From positions 3,398,501-3,462,500 of the forward strand of contig JAOTOL010001642.1 of assembly GCA_034440575.1 (NCBI GenBank): a stretch of 64,000 bases of DNA, written 5' to 3'. A program made the position numbers and the translations under genes. The notes beneath the pieces were generated by a model, which worked only from the letters and a program-made list of their open reading frames with translations, was not told the DNA's origin and did no database searches. Of the stretch, positions 52,001-61,179 are shown one piece after another; the first letter of the stretch is position 1, and every line of letters begins with the position of its first letter. The stretch is from Imbricaverruca yamaguchii. Lineage: Eukaryota; Arthropoda; Thecostraca; Neoverrucidae.

Positions 52001-54165
52001 TAAGCTGTGGGCATGAGTGCCAGATGTACGAATATGACTGCCAGCTGTGTGGACACAATCATCAGATGTGAGGGCACGACTGCATCCGTGTGAACGCGAC
52101 AATGGTATGTGCGGGCACGACTGTCAGGTGTACGAATACCTCTGGCGAATCAGGACTGGCATGTACCGATGGTAGTCATTCATATATGCCGGATATCGGT
52201 TCGTCGTGAGTGTTGCCGAGCAGACGATTAACCATAGCCGGATCATGAGCACGAGCAGGTGACTCGGGCGACGTGCCCGCGCTCGGGAGGTCTGGTATGC
52301 ATGTGTGGACCCGATAGGGTTTGACTCAACTAGATATGCCACTATGTGCTCCAAGTTTCAATTGCATAGCTCAGCTGCTTTCCTCTAGTTGTCGTTAAAA
52401 ACCAGAGCTGGAAGCTCACCAGCTCTACTGCGGTCGAGACGCTGAGGTTTAATTGCTAGAAAAAGTGTAAACTACCGGAAAGCCTACAATCACCCGGGGG
52501 GACAGACTGACGCAAAACATGTTCTCGACATGGCGGATGGCCGCGATGATGCGCTGTAAAAAGTATCATCCGGATGTGTGCTTGAGTTCCGACTTATGAC
52601 CCGATCAGGTGACTGGCAGTCATTTACGTACAGTCTGTTGACTATGTTTTCTGTATGCCTACTGTTGTTGCACCGGCTTATAACCGGGTCGCGTGACTAG
52701 GAGCCATTTACGTAGCCTGTCGACTACGCCTTCTGTATCCTGCTGTTGCACCGACCTATATCCGGATCTGATGGCTGGGAATCATTTACGTAAAGGCTGT
52801 TGAATACGTCTTCTGTGTACTGTTGCACCGGCTTATATCCGGATCGGATGGTTGAGTTCTTTGCATAAAGGCTTCCGACTATGTCCTCTGTATGCTGCTG
52901 TTGCACCGACTTGTAACCAGATAGAATGACTGTTAGCCTTTTGCATATTGTCTGTCGACTATATCTTCTGTACGCTGTTGTTCTTACAAACAACATTCGC
53001 ACATTTGTTGTGGCTTGGAGTAGACGTGGTGTCTATATAATGGTATAAGACCTTCATACTTCTGCAACGCATTGCCTGGTGTTCATCCCTTCTAGTCTTC
53101 TTGAGGACGTGCTTCGAGACGCACAGCTGCTGTGTTATCTGATCAAATGCGAACACGATTGGCTAAGTGCAGTCCAGCTCGTCCCAGCCAAACCCATCCG
53201 AAATCAAAGAAAATCATACTGAAGCTAACCCAGCTCAACCCAGTCGATTCCGACCAGCCTGACATAACCCGCCTCAAGCCCGTTTGACCCAACCTAGCCC
53301 AATCAATAACACCTTATCCAACGTAAGCGAACCAAATACAACTAAATGCATCCCACAAAGGCATCATTTGTTTAAAGAATCAACCCAAATAGCCCGCTGC
53401 AATCTACTCTCACCTCCATGTAAGCTACGAAGTATCGATATACAGCGAACCTGACGTAAACCACCTGACACAACCTGACGGCGAACCTGACGCAGACGAT
53501 ATACAGAAAACCTGACGCAACCTGACCTAAGCCAAACTGCATTAGCCCGCGTACTTTTACTCAATCTATGCTGCTCCGAGTTACCCTGATCGACCCAACC
53601 TGATTGGAGCCGACGCAACATAGTCTTTCGTAATCTCGCCCAGTGCTCTCTAACCTAACTGGGCCTATCCTGCCAGACTTATGTATTGAAATATGCTAAC
53701 TTGGCCTGTCCGTACTTGACCTGGTCTGCCCCAGCTTGCCCTGACCTAGCCAGCAACCCTGTCCTATCCTGTTCTGACCTGATCTACCCCGACCTAGCCA
53801 ACCCTCATCCAATCTGAGCTGACTTGCTCTGACCCAATCCAGCCTCACTCGCATTATTGCTGACCCAGCCTAGCGTACAATATGACCTGGCCTGACCTGA
53901 CCTGACCTGACCTGACCTGGTTGGTCCTGACTGTTGACCGGCCGTTCACCCGCAGGCCCGCTGTGCATGCTGGACAAGTACCAGTGCCGCAATGGCGGCC
54001 AGTGCCAGGAGGACTGGACCGGCGACCGCGCCGTCTGCCTCTGCCCCGAGGGCTTCTCCGGTGACCTCTGTGAGGTCGCCGTGCAGTCGTGCATAGTCAA
54101 TCCGTGCCTGAACGGCGGCCGCTGCGCCATGACCGACGGGGTACAGACGTGCACCTGCCCCATAG
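42465..54165 (+). CDS. Laminin-G / EGF-like extracellular protein, partial (3 exons seen)
   Basis: Exons 42465-43019, 50403-50546 and 53956-54165 join in frame, all phase 1-1, as is usual for shuffled extracellular modules. The order is the end of a hydrophobic signal peptide ([12 protein letters not shown]), a laminin-G domain of about 165 residues with the core [10 protein letters not shown] and LQVDG, one EGF-like domain (six Cys, ending [13 protein letters not shown]), a second EGF-like domain (NGGQCQEDW...GFSGDLCE), and the first part of a third (NPCLNGGRC...CTCPIG). The first exon with the start Met lies upstream and the end of the third EGF lies downstream; I could not place either. 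LamG-EGF chains occur in neurexins, axotactin, Crumbs, EYS and perlecan. The arrangement does not decide which, so no symbol is given. It should be secreted or on the cell surface. Confidence 0.8.
43009..45075 (+). repeat. 49-bp minisatellite, about 42 copies, carrying a 5' splice site in each unit
   Basis: The unit is 49 bp, with a few units of about 46-51 bp. It starts with the last codons of the LamG exon (CTGCCCGAGACGGAGACGTG) and runs through the donor GGTGAGTGTG into intron sequence ending CCGCCCACATC. Nearly every copy keeps GGTGAGTGTG. The first copy (TGCG|GTGAGT) is the exon end; later copies read TGTG|GTGAGT. Because 49 is not a multiple of three, the minus strand stays open in all three frames for 804-941 codons, which is a repeat artefact. 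Confidence 0.97.
45080..49300. other. Intron of the LamG/EGF gene; no further exon recognised
   Basis: Apart from the broken frame at 45356-45928 there are short protein-like pieces on the minus strand (48071-48830) separated by stops, with no known domain. 46790-47000 holds about three degenerate copies of a roughly 70-bp repeat around GATGCATCCCTGATGTCCCC. Confidence 0.5.
45356..45928 (-). pseudogene. Broken protein-like frame, unknown
   Basis: One minus-strand frame reads about 190 codons from 45928 to 45356 with a single internal TGA near 45692. The downstream half looks like protein ([20 protein letters not shown], then [20 protein letters not shown]). In the upstream half a different frame (45852-45658) looks equally plausible, which suggests a frameshift. 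I recognise no domain; a decayed mobile-element ORF is the likeliest explanation. Confidence 0.3.
49310..49830. repeat. 34-bp minisatellite, about 15 copies, LamG/EGF gene intron
   Basis: The unit is GACCTATTCGCCAGACGGTG plus GGGTGGCGAGAGGT. One unit has a G run (49637-49650). It lies about 570 bp upstream of the EGF exon at 50403. Confidence 0.95.
50403..50546 (+). CDS. Exon encoding an EGF-like domain
   Basis: Acceptor cccttctcag ends at 50402; donor AACG|GTAGGT ends at 50546; 48 codons, phase 1-1. Joined to the LamG exon it reads [13 protein letters not shown], then CRHGTTC and [18 protein letters not shown]. Cys spacing fits an EGF-like domain. There is no DxNE calcium-binding signature before the first Cys. 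Confidence 0.85.
51457..51625 (-). mobile_element. tRNA-derived SINE, family 2, third copy
   Basis: About 169 bp on the minus strand, flanked by perfect 14-bp duplications GCTTGAGACTACGT (51443-51456 and 51626-51639). The same body and TTATTGGTTTTACGACACAT tail as the other copies. It lies antisense in the second intron of the LamG/EGF gene. Confidence 0.93.
52600..52990. repeat. About 76-79-bp degenerate repeat, 5 copies
   Basis: GTTGCACCGRCTTATAACCG-type starts recur near 52668, 52743, 52822 and 52898. Each is followed by an ATTTACGTA block and GTCGACTACGTCTTCTGTA. Confidence 0.85.
53230..53935. repeat. Degenerate CCTGA/CCTAA pentamer tract
   Basis: Runs of GACCTGACCTGACCTG at 53886-53920 and scattered AACCTGAC / CTAACCT pentamers over 700 bp, ending just before the EGF exon acceptor at 53955. 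Smaller tracts lie at 26795-26830 and 30265-30310. Confidence 0.7.
53956..54165 (+). CDS. Exon encoding one full and one partial EGF-like domain
   Basis: Acceptor gttcacccgcag ends at 53955; donor ATAG|GTAAGT ends at 54165; 70 codons, phase 1-1. It encodes [29 protein letters not shown], then [13 protein letters not shown] and TCTCPIG. The last domain lacks its final Cys (expected as G-[FY]-x-G-x-x-C in the next exon). The last 25 bases plus donor are repeated downstream in 44-bp steps. Confidence 0.85.
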
Positions 54166-54352
54166 GTAAGTGCTGCCGGGCAGAGTACAGACGTGCACCT
54201 GCCCCATAGGTGAGTGCTGCCGGGCAGAGTACAGACGTGCACCTGCCCCATAGGTGAGTGCTGTCGGGCAGCCGAAGTCGAATGGATGTAGACATGCGCC
54301 TGGCTGATAGGTAAGTGTTGCCGGGCAGAATGGAGACGTGTACCTATCCCAC
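54141..54352 (+). repeat. 44-bp tandem repeat of an exon end plus splice donor
   Basis: The end of the EGF exon (GTACAGACGTGCACCTGCCC then ATAG) and its donor recur in 44-bp steps, ending at 54165, 54209 and 54253. Two more degenerate copies end near 54309 and 54352. The donor changes from GTAAGTG in the first copy to GTGAGTG in the next two. Confidence 0.93.
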
Positions 54353-54729
54353 AGGTGGCAACATACGTGCACACGTGTGTGGGAGGAGCCAGCAAATAGG
54401 AGGCGTATGTCGAGTGTTGCCTGTATGTACAAAAGGTGGCTCCTCAAACAAAGTCGATGCAGCAAGTTTCATTTACCGAGCTGTGCTGTTCTTTATTCTG
54501 CGTATGGTTGGACTGACTGCTTTAGTCGGTTGTCGTGCTTGCCCAACGTGGAGTTGCTTACTTCCGGCTGCTGCTGCTGTCATAGCTCACAGGCTCTGAT
54601 CCCTTTTCTGTCTATTTTAAGTAGTTAATATTATTTGCGGTTTATGCAAACAAACAAAAATAGTGAAAACGATCAAAGTATTTCGAATTACGTATCCGGC
54701 AACGGGTTCATGTCATGTATGTACCGACT

Positions 54730-54851
54730 TGTGAGACTGCGGAGAGCCAGTGCCCGGTCGCCCCGGGCTGGGACAGAATCGATACGGGCACCTCTGGAGC
54801 CACACTGATTGGGGTGTCGTGCTACGCTGACCAGGACGTCGCCGCCGTCCG
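54730..54851 (+). CDS. Doubtful Cys-containing exon downstream of the EGF exons
   Basis: A GC-rich stretch reads CETAESQCPVAPGWDRIDTG and on to SCYADQDVAAV, with a donor-like CG|GTAACG at its end. It lies 565 bp after the last EGF exon. There is no AG acceptor in the right phase and it does not complete the EGF domain, so it is only a candidate. Confidence 0.18.
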
Positions 54852-54957
54852 GTAACGGCACCGACGGGTCTCCTCAGCTGCCGCCACGACTCGTGACGGC
54901 GCCGACGAATAGACATCGAAGCGCGCGCTGCTGGGGGCGACGAGCGCCCGGCGGCCT

Positions 54958-55713
54958 TGCGGGAGTTGGCGCCGTCTGTCCGAGGTCGCGGGAGTTGGCG
55001 CCGTCTGTCCGAGGTCGCGGGAGTTGGCTCTGTCTGTCCGAGGTCGCGGGAGTTGGCTCTGTCTGTCCGAGGTCGCGGGAGTTGGCTCAGTCTGTCCGAG
55101 GTCGCGGGAGTTGGCGCCGTCTGTCCGAGGTCGTGGGAGTTGGCGCCGTCTGTCCGAGGTCGGGGGAGTTGGCACCGTCTGTTCGAGGTCGCGGGAGTTG
55201 GCTCCGCCTGTCCGAGGTCGCGGGAGTTGGCTTCGTCTGTCCGAGGTCACGGGAGTTGGCGCCGCCTGTCCGAGGTCGCGGGAGTTGGCTCCGTCTGTTC
55301 GAGGTCGCGGGAGTTGGCTCCGTCTGTCAAAGGTCGCGGGAGTTGGCGCCGTCTGCCAAAGGTCGCGGGAGTTGGCGCCGTCTGTCCGAGGTCACGGGAG
55401 TTGGTGCCGTCTGTCCGAGGTCGCGGGAGTTGGCTCCGTCTGTCCGAGGTCGCGGGAGTTGGCGCCGTCTGTCCGAGGTCGCGGGAGTTGGCTCCGTCTG
55501 TCTGAGGTCGCGGGAGTTGGCGCCGTCTGCCAAAGGTCGCGGGAGTTGGCTCCGTCTGTCCGAGGTCGGGGGAGTTGGCGCCGTCTGTCCGAGGTCGCGG
55601 GAGTTGGCTCCGTCTGTCCGAGGTCGCGGGAGTTGGCTCCGTCTGTCCGAGGTCGCGGGAGTTGGCTTCGCCTGTCCGAGGTCGCGGGAGTTGGCGCCGT
55701 CTGTCCGAGGTCG
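54958..55713. repeat. 29-bp minisatellite, about 26 copies
   Basis: The unit is CTGTCCGAGGTCGCGGGAGT plus TGGCGCCGT, with variant TGGCTCCGT. Because 29 is not a multiple of three and the unit lacks stops, all three plus frames stay open, giving reading frames of up to 427 codons that are not genes. Confidence 0.97.
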
Positions 55714-55961
55714 CGCGATCGTGAGCGCCGCAGTAACGATTGGGCCGGCCAACGACCGGACACCGGTCGGCGGTTGGTCCGCGGATGTCTGCGCCGCCGA
55801 CATCCGCGGACGACGGCGGGGACGACGACGCTGCGTCACCGCAGCTGATCGGCGCCGCTGCGTCGGCGTCCGATTCCATCGCGCGTGGCTCCACGTCACC
55901 GGCTCTGCTCGTGGCCACGTCACCGGATGTCACGTCGCGACGTCACGGAGCGTGTCGCGCC

Positions 55962-56045
55962 ACGACATCCGTCACGACATCCGTCACGACATCCGTCACG
56001 ACATCCGTCACGACATCCGTCACGACATCCGTCACGACATCGCCA
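55962..56045. repeat. 12-bp repeat, 7 copies
   Basis: The unit CCGTCACGACAT is repeated without change. It is followed by a GC-rich block to about 56390. Confidence 0.96.
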
Positions 56046-56734
56046 GCCATAAGAGTCTGCCGGCCGACACGGCAACGCCGCGGACCGTTTGACCGCGGTC
56101 GGCCGCGCCGGCTCCGGCGCGCACGGCGGACACACTCGCCGGCCGGCGCCGACCGGCGGTGACGTCACGGGAGTCACGGCGCCGCGCGCCCCTGCACACG
56201 GCACGGCAGACGGCCCGGCGGCGACCGCTCGCCGTGCTACGGCAGGTTTGGTGGTCACCGGCACGGGACGGCTTGGTGCCCCTCTGGGGTGCAGCTGCCA
56301 CCGACTGGACGAGACCCAGCCAACGCCGCCGCGCGCGAGTCGCGCGGTTGCTGGTCGGGTCGAGGAGCGGGTCTGCCGGCGAGACTGGTGGGGAGAAGGT
56401 CGAGTGCTGCTTCCGAAATGGAAACAAAATGGGAACTTTTTTTCGCATCGTCAGTTCTTGCTTCGATTCGGCAAATCAGCCCTCAGAATATGCAGACTAT
56501 CATCTGGAGCATTTTGTCAACGGTTTGGTGTCGTGTCCTCAGGGGATTTTGTTCTAAGCTCTCTAGTCTCCGCTTTCCTTTCCCTGACAATTCCAGTTGA
56601 ATTTGCATTTATTTGCTTGCCATTGGTTTTAATTACAAATGTGTACCAGACGCACACTATTATGATGTTGTGCTAGCTTTCCTGTCAGATTACGTCCGAA
56701 GCATGCCCCTTGTATCCACCCCTGTCTCGTCAGC

Positions 56735-57300
56735 TACTCGAGGCGTCGCCGCTGGCCGGGCGGCTGAGTATGGCCCGACGGCGGCGGTGAGGTGGCGCGG
56801 AAATTGTCGCCCATGGCAGCCGGGGGGAGGTAGGGGCTGAATATGGCCCAGTTGCGGTGCGGCGGCGGTGCGGAAATTATCCTCAAAGGAAGCTGGAGGG
56901 TGGCTCAGTACGGGCCGACGGCGGTGCGGCGGTGCAGCAAGTGTCGTCCACTTCCACGGCAGACAAAGGGCGGTGCGGCGGTGCAGAAAGTGTCGTCCAC
57001 TTCCAAGGCAGACAGAGAGCGGCTGAGTGCGGCCCGACGACGGCGGTGCGGCGGTGCGGAAAGCGTCGTCCATTTCCAAGGCAGACAGAGGGCGGCTGAG
57101 TGCGGCCCGACGACGGCGGTGCGGCGGTGCGGAAAGCGTCGTCCATTTCCAAGGCAGACAGAGGGCGGCTGAGTGCGGCCCGACGGAGGTGCGGCGGTGC
57201 AGAAAGTATCGTCCACTTCCACGGCAGACAGGGGGCGGCTGAGTGCGGCCCGACGACGGCGGTGCGGCGGTGCGGAAAGCGTCGTCCACGGCAGCTGGAG
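56735..57300. repeat. 73-bp minisatellite, about 6-7 copies
   Basis: Units contain GCGGCGGTGCGGAAAGCGTC, GTCCATTTCCAAGGCAGACA and GAGTGCGGCCCGACGACGGC. Some units lack a 5- to 10-bp part of the GGT-rich segment. Confidence 0.93.
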
Positions 57301-57439
57301 GGCGGCTGCTGGGACTGTGGCAGCTCTGCTTCACCGAATCGCCCGGCCTAGCCAATTGCCCGCTCAACCCAGCATCCGAGCCAGTCTAACCGGATCACTG
57401 ATCTTCCAAACCTGGCGCGTACCGCATGACCAAGTCCCA

Positions 57440-57550
57440 CCAAATCTGACCCCACTGAACAATCCTACCCACTGAACCGCTACCAACCTACCCACTGAAC
57501 CGCTACCAACCTACCCACTGAACCGATACCAATCTACCCACTGAACCGTC
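57440..57550. repeat. 23-bp repeat, 4 copies
   Basis: CTACCCACTGAACCGCTACC plus AAC recurs between about 57466 and 57549. Confidence 0.92.
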
Positions 57551-57784
57551 CTATTCGCCTGTGTGCGGTTCACCTGGAAGAGCGATTGGCCAGGTCGTTT
57601 CTCGAATATCGCTACTGACGGGTCGGGCATCCATTCTGCTGACAATTTTGGTGGGGTCGACAGTGGTTAGGTATCCAGTCATGGTGACTGAACTCATGTC
57701 GGTCTGCACGTGCATAATCCAGGCATTGGAGACAGCGACAGGTGGATATTGGATCTACCCAACCTCGGACACTGCCACGGCAAT

Positions 57785-58165
57785 CACAAAATCACAGCCA
57801 CTATATCAGGTCACTGTCGCTGTATCACATATCGGTAGCTGTATCAGGTCTCGGTGGCTGTATCAGGTCTCCGCGGGTGTACCAGGTCTCGGTCACTGAC
57901 AGGGTTCGCTGGCTGCATCAGGTCACGGTAGTTGTATCAGATCACAGTGGCTGTGTCAGGTTGCGGTAGCTGTATCAGGTCACGATGGCTATATCAATTA
58001 TCGGTGGCTGTATCAGGTTACGGTGGTTGTATCAGATCACATTGGCTGTGTCAGGTTGCGGTAGCTGTATCAGGTCACGATGGCTATATCAATTATCGGT
58101 GGCTGTATCAGATTACGGTGGCTGCATCAGGTCTCGGTGGCTGTATCAGGTGACAGTCACTCGTC
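57785..58165. repeat. 19-bp minisatellite with a 95-bp higher-order unit
   Basis: The basic unit is about 19 bp (CGGTGGCTGTATCAGGTCT and variants). A five-unit block containing CAGGTTGCGGTAGCTGTATC and GATGGCTATATCAATTATCG occurs twice, about 95 bp apart. Confidence 0.88.
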
Positions 58166-58370
58166 AGGATCACTGCACCTGATCCTGACGATTGCACCAG
58201 GTCGTGGCGCACAACCACTCAGGTCTCGGACCACGGTGGCTGTGTCCGGTCGAGGATCACAAGGGCTCCATCCACGGATCACGGTGCAGCATCGGATTAG
58301 GTCGGGTGTATCCCGTGTGTGTGTATCGGACCGGGCGTCCGGCCGGCCCGGGTCAGTGATCTGACCACAC

Positions 58371-58479
<109 letters not shown>

Positions 58480-58699
58480 ACGGACTCGGTCTCCAACAGT
58501 GGCTTGGCTGTGCTCAGCCCTTGTTTCGATGAACACAGCGTGTGGGTGCAATCCGATTTACCAGTGTTTTGATCTGGGTGTTGTGCGTGTGTGTGGGGTG
58601 AAGCCATCGGGTGAGTGATGGTCAGCGATCAGGAGATCAAAATAAAATGAATTTGAAGCGAGCCAGTTCAACCGGTTTAAAGATAAGCGTCCCACTGTG

Positions 58700-58925
58700 C
58701 GCTACTGGCCGGGAGTAGAATGTGGCGCACTATTGGACAGGAGCATAATGTGACGCACTACTAGATTGGAGCAGAATGTGGCGCACTACTCGACGGGTAC
58801 AAAATGTAGTGCACTACTGGACACGAGCAGAACGTGGCGCACTACTAATGGGTGCAGAATGTGGCGCACTACTGGCCGGGAGCAGAATGTGGTGCACTAC
58901 CAGACGGGAGCAGAATGTGGCGAGA
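58700..58925. repeat. 29-bp minisatellite, about 8 copies
   Basis: The unit is GGGAGCAGAATGTGGCGCAC plus TACTGGACA, with variants. Confidence 0.93.
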
Positions 58926-59225
58926 TGCAGGTGCCGGGTACCAGCCGCGATGCCGGGGATCGCCTGAGACTAGCGGTGCACAGTCAGGGCTGGGTGGCCT
59001 AGAAGGTGAACGCATCGGAAGAAGAAATAATGACAACATGCAAGTTTTGCTGCATCCTGTGATTGATGATATATAGACGTTGGGATATTTTTATTGGCGA
59101 AATAATTTCCAGTAGCATGGGCTCAGAACCTATGTCATAAACGGCGGCGAATGTCAGGCTCTCTGGCTGGATTGAGCCAGTCATTTGCAAATGTGCCGGT
59201 CGTTGATTGGTTTTGTCGATGACAG

Positions 59226-59452
59226 ACCACTGGCGGTTGTACGTGCTCTGGTTTTGGGCCGTGCCACTGCTGGCACGTGTCGGAAGTGACGGGAGACGCG
59301 TGCTGTGCCCACCAGGCACGTTTCATGTCTCTCCCGCACTGGACCAAACGACCTGTGAGCACGTGCTGCAGAGAGAATGTCATGCACGCATGAGTCAGGA
59401 TGTTACTTTCTATGCTCTGAGTCCTGAATTGGTTCTGTCTCGGCGCGCCTAG
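59226..59452 (+). CDS. Weak candidate exon with a chitin-binding-like half domain
   Basis: Acceptor ttttgtcgatgacag ends at 59225 and a phase-1 frame runs to TAG at 59450-59452. After a hydrophobic stretch (LYVLWFWAVPLLARV) comes LCPPGTFHVSPALDQTTCEH and a further REC. CPPGT-x-F...C-x6-C resembles the second half of a peritrophin-A (CBM14) domain, but the first half and the usual upstream Cys are not there. It may be a relic or chance. Confidence 0.22.
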
Positions 59453-60649
59453 TCATCGAGTGTCGACGCCCCACTTGACTTTCGCTCTACGCACACAATG
59501 ACTCTGATACCTGGCGGATAGAGATGGCGCTTGCCGAAGTGGATGGAGAGTGGAGACATCAGTCGTGTACATTCTTATAGATATATTGATGTTTGATGCG
59601 TACAGTAAGGCTTCTTTTGTGGGCAGTAAGGAGGTAAAGTGTACAGTAAGGATTGTCATGATCAACCCTGCTCATTTGATTAAACGTGAGTTTAAAATGG
59701 TGTTTGTGAATCCGTAATTATGCGCCAGCATCCTTAATAGTTTTGTGGCTCAATATAGACAAAGCCATACTTGTGGTCCAATGTGTGGTACTCTGTTATC
59801 AGGCGGCATGATCGCTCACGTGGCCTGTTGAATATTGACAGCCCGCTTCAGCGCGCATATTCACGTCTGAGAGGCCCTGCCCCGAGCGTCCTCTACCACC
59901 CAACTGACTAGCACACCTCTGTTCGAGGGGCGGATCCAAGGATTGTCATGGGGTGGGACAGGGGGAGAGGCGCCTTCGGCGGAGAAATTCGTGGAGATGG
60001 AAAGGGGTGTACTTGGACATACCTTCGTTTACATTTTACTCTAAAAAGAGCATCTTTCGCTGGAGGTCCCGTTGAGTGTGAGGGGGTGCACACGAGCCTC
60101 CTTGAGGCCTTTTCCGACCGGAGGGGAGACCGCCCCTTTTTCATGGGGAGATTCATGTCCCAAGTGTATTCGACGCATGTCCCCCTCAATCCGCCATTGC
60201 TCTCTTCCCGTGGCGGTGTGTGCGTCTGCTGACCGCGATTCTGTCGGGCCACAGTGTCGGTGGCTTCACCAGGCCAACTGGCGTGCCGCGGCGCACCATG
60301 ACGCGCCAGAGCGCCGCTCGTCGGCGCGCCCCACCCGAGTGGCGCGGGCCGTGACCTCGGGGGCAATGCTGGTGGGCGGGGTGGTGCGGGCGTGCGGGGC
60401 CCGCCCGCCCGGAACGGCGCCAGGTCAGGGCTGGGCGCGCCGCTGACGTGGTGCCGCACCGCTGCCGACACAGTGTCTACACCACACGAGCCGAAGTGCG
60501 GGTGGCACAGACAGTTCAGCCCCCCCCACACACACACACGCAGACTTCACTGGCAGTTATACAGCCGCCCCCAGCCTCCCACTGGCGGTAGCAGTGCAAA
60601 CTCTGCAAAGACGGCCATACAGACCACACCTACGGCAATACAGCTCCTA

Positions 60650-60744
60650 CCCCCCCCCACACACACACACCTACACACACCTACACACACCTACACACAC
60701 CTACACACCACACACAACACACAACACACAACACACCTACACAC

Positions 60745-60836
<92 letters not shown>
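60650..60836. repeat. (CA)n microsatellite with CACACCTA repeats
   Basis: CACACCTA units to about 60745, then about 44 CA dinucleotides. Confidence 0.98.
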
Positions 60837-60839
<3 letters not shown>

Positions 60840-61007
60840 GTCAGCAATGTGCAAACTCTGCACACGGCCATTTAGCGCCCTACCATCCACAAACGGCGGC
60901 AATGCAAGCCCTCCACATACGGCCACGCTGACATATGCGGCTGTTAAGCAGACTGCCTGACAAACAGCCATACAGACCTTCTCACATATCTCCACAGACC
61001 ACACGGG

Positions 61008-61166
61008 CGGGGCCGCGGTAGCTTAATTGGTAGAGCGTCAGACTCTTGATCGCAAGGTTGTGGGTTCGAATTTCACAACCGACGGGATTACTGAGTCTAC
61101 CCAAGACCAATCGGCGTAAGAGGGTAGCGACTGTATATGACCTAGCGGTTGAATGCGTCGTAAAAA
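61008..61166 (+). mobile_element. tRNA-Lys-headed SINE, family 3
   Basis: The head (GTAGCTTAATTGGTAGAGCG, GACTCTTGATC, GGTTCGAATTTCAC) closely resembles tRNA-Lys. The body CAATCGGCGTAAGAGGGTAG and end GCGTCGTAAAAA match the body and tail of family 2. Flanks GACCACACGGG / GACCTCACGGG look like an 11-bp duplication with one change. It is a SINE, not a free tRNA gene, because the body and duplications follow. Confidence 0.85.
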
Positions 61167-61179
61167 GACCTCACGGGTG

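Noticed and set aside
54809..56092. 427-codon plus-strand frame rich in Arg, Leu, Ser and Val
   Set aside because: It is the 29-bp minisatellite read through. Similar frames exist in all plus registers, with no start context or splice sites.
60072..60446. GC-rich 124-codon frame as a gene
   Set aside because: No domain, poor composition, and equally long frames on the other strand. Only an acceptor-like site near 60250 supports it.
61020..61092. Free tRNA-Lys gene
   Set aside because: The tRNA-like head is followed by a SINE body shared with other copies and flanked by near-duplicate target sites, and its acceptor stem does not pair cleanly.
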